A DNA stretch of 5,332 nt from an uncultured Candidatus Melainabacteria bacterium. GTDB lineage: Bacteria; Cyanobacteriota; Vampirovibrionia; Gastranaerophilales; Gastranaerophilaceae. This document shows positions 5,190 through 5,332 of this stretch, one piece after another. A program made the translations under genes and the position numbers. The notes beneath the pieces were generated by a model, which was given only the letters and a program-made list of their open reading frames with translations, had not been told where the DNA came from and made no database searches. The stretch lies in contig CAKUZO010000087.1 in assembly GCA_934717895.1 (NCBI GenBank), forward strand, positions 1 to 5,332. The letters run 5' to 3'. Position 1 is the stretch's first letter; each line of letters begins with the position of its first letter.

Positions 5190-5224
5190 TACTCACTATT
5201 CACTTTACACTTTACACTTTACAA
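5190..5224 (-). repeat. Heptamer tandem array, inverted relative to 5102-5129 (5 units)
   Basis: Plus-strand units TACTCAC, TATTCAC, TTTACAC, TTTACAC, TTTACAA. The first two are the reverse complements of units in the other array: 5189-5203 pairs with 5116-5130 at 14 of 15 positions. The remaining units are a related GTGTAAA type, and the last merges into the terminator. Confidence 0.78.
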
Positions 5225-5254
5225 AAAAAGGGGGAAATAAATCCCCCCTTTTGT
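5221..5254 (-). terminator. Rho-independent terminator of the minus-strand gene ending at 5260
   Basis: Read on the minus strand, a stem of AAAAGGGGG against CCCCCTTTT closes an 8-9 base AT-rich loop and is followed by seven Ts in all. It starts 5 bp after the stop codon at 5260-5262. The plus-strand side has only four Ts, so it probably acts mainly on minus-strand transcripts. Confidence 0.88.
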
Positions 5255-5259
5255 AAAAC

Positions 5260-5332
5260 CTAAGAAATTCTTCCAGGAACAACAACTCCGCCTTTCAAAT
5301 TCTTTTTATAGAATTCTACGTGCGGTTGAAGT
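5260..5332 (-). CDS. C-terminal end of an unidentified protein
   Basis: The last 23 codons of a gene that continues beyond the window: the tail HVEFYKKNLKGGVVVPGRIS ends in a TAG at 5260-5262. The frame is open to the window edge and a strong terminator follows at once, which supports a real gene end. The tail is too short for me to name a family. It is the promoter-distal gene of its transcript. Confidence 0.7.
   Translation of the reverse strand, partial: LQPHVEFYKKNLKGGVVVPGRIS

Noticed and set aside
5102..5224. CRISPR array
   Set aside because: The units are 7 bases, contiguous and without unique spacers; they are simple tandem repeats.

Overview
The window is AT-rich, densely packed and reads as a bacterial chromosomal segment. 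I would place it, by inference, in the gut Vampirovibrionia/Melainabacteria (Gastranaerophilales), the non-photosynthetic sister group of Cyanobacteria. The reasons are the pseudopilin with an FTLAEVLITLGIIGVVAALTIP head, a DUF4127 protein, and heptamer tandem repeats of a kind also known from cyanobacteria. This placement rests on recalled family patterns, not on a search.

Layout. Positions 1-584 (+) hold the C-terminal three quarters of a NIF3/DUF34 dinuclear-metal protein. It converges on, and overlaps by 4 bp, a type IV pilin-like/pseudopilin gene at 581-1315 (-), which has its own near-consensus sigma-70 promoter. Upstream on the same strand are a MntP-type manganese exporter (1403-1942, TTG start) and a DUF4127 gene (1930-3618). 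These two overlap by 13 bp and look like one operon. A 48-bp divergent spacer separates DUF4127 from menG/ubiE (3667-4341, +), which overlaps by 8 bp the convergent gene for a DUF4145/HEPN-like protein with a C-terminal membrane anchor (4334-5065, -). The last 270 bp hold two inverted heptamer repeat arrays, a strong rho-independent terminator, and the last 23 codons of an unidentified minus-strand gene.

The most unusual signal is inside the DUF4127 gene. Two poorly conserved loops of the protein (about residues 228-265 and 411-475) are built from degenerate octamer arrays with consensus close to GAtGCnAA: four arrays of 3.5-4 units each, one of them in the opposite orientation. A separate dispersed-repeat sequence of the RHSERSEE-encoding type is also present. 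All are read in frame, and the conserved DUF4127 blocks on either side remain intact. This looks like repeat invasion of a protein-coding gene, similar in outcome to Rickettsia palindromic elements.

The genes do not form an obvious single pathway. The one functional grouping supported by arrangement is DUF4127 with mntP. I see no defence island, CRISPR array, tRNA, rRNA or transposase.
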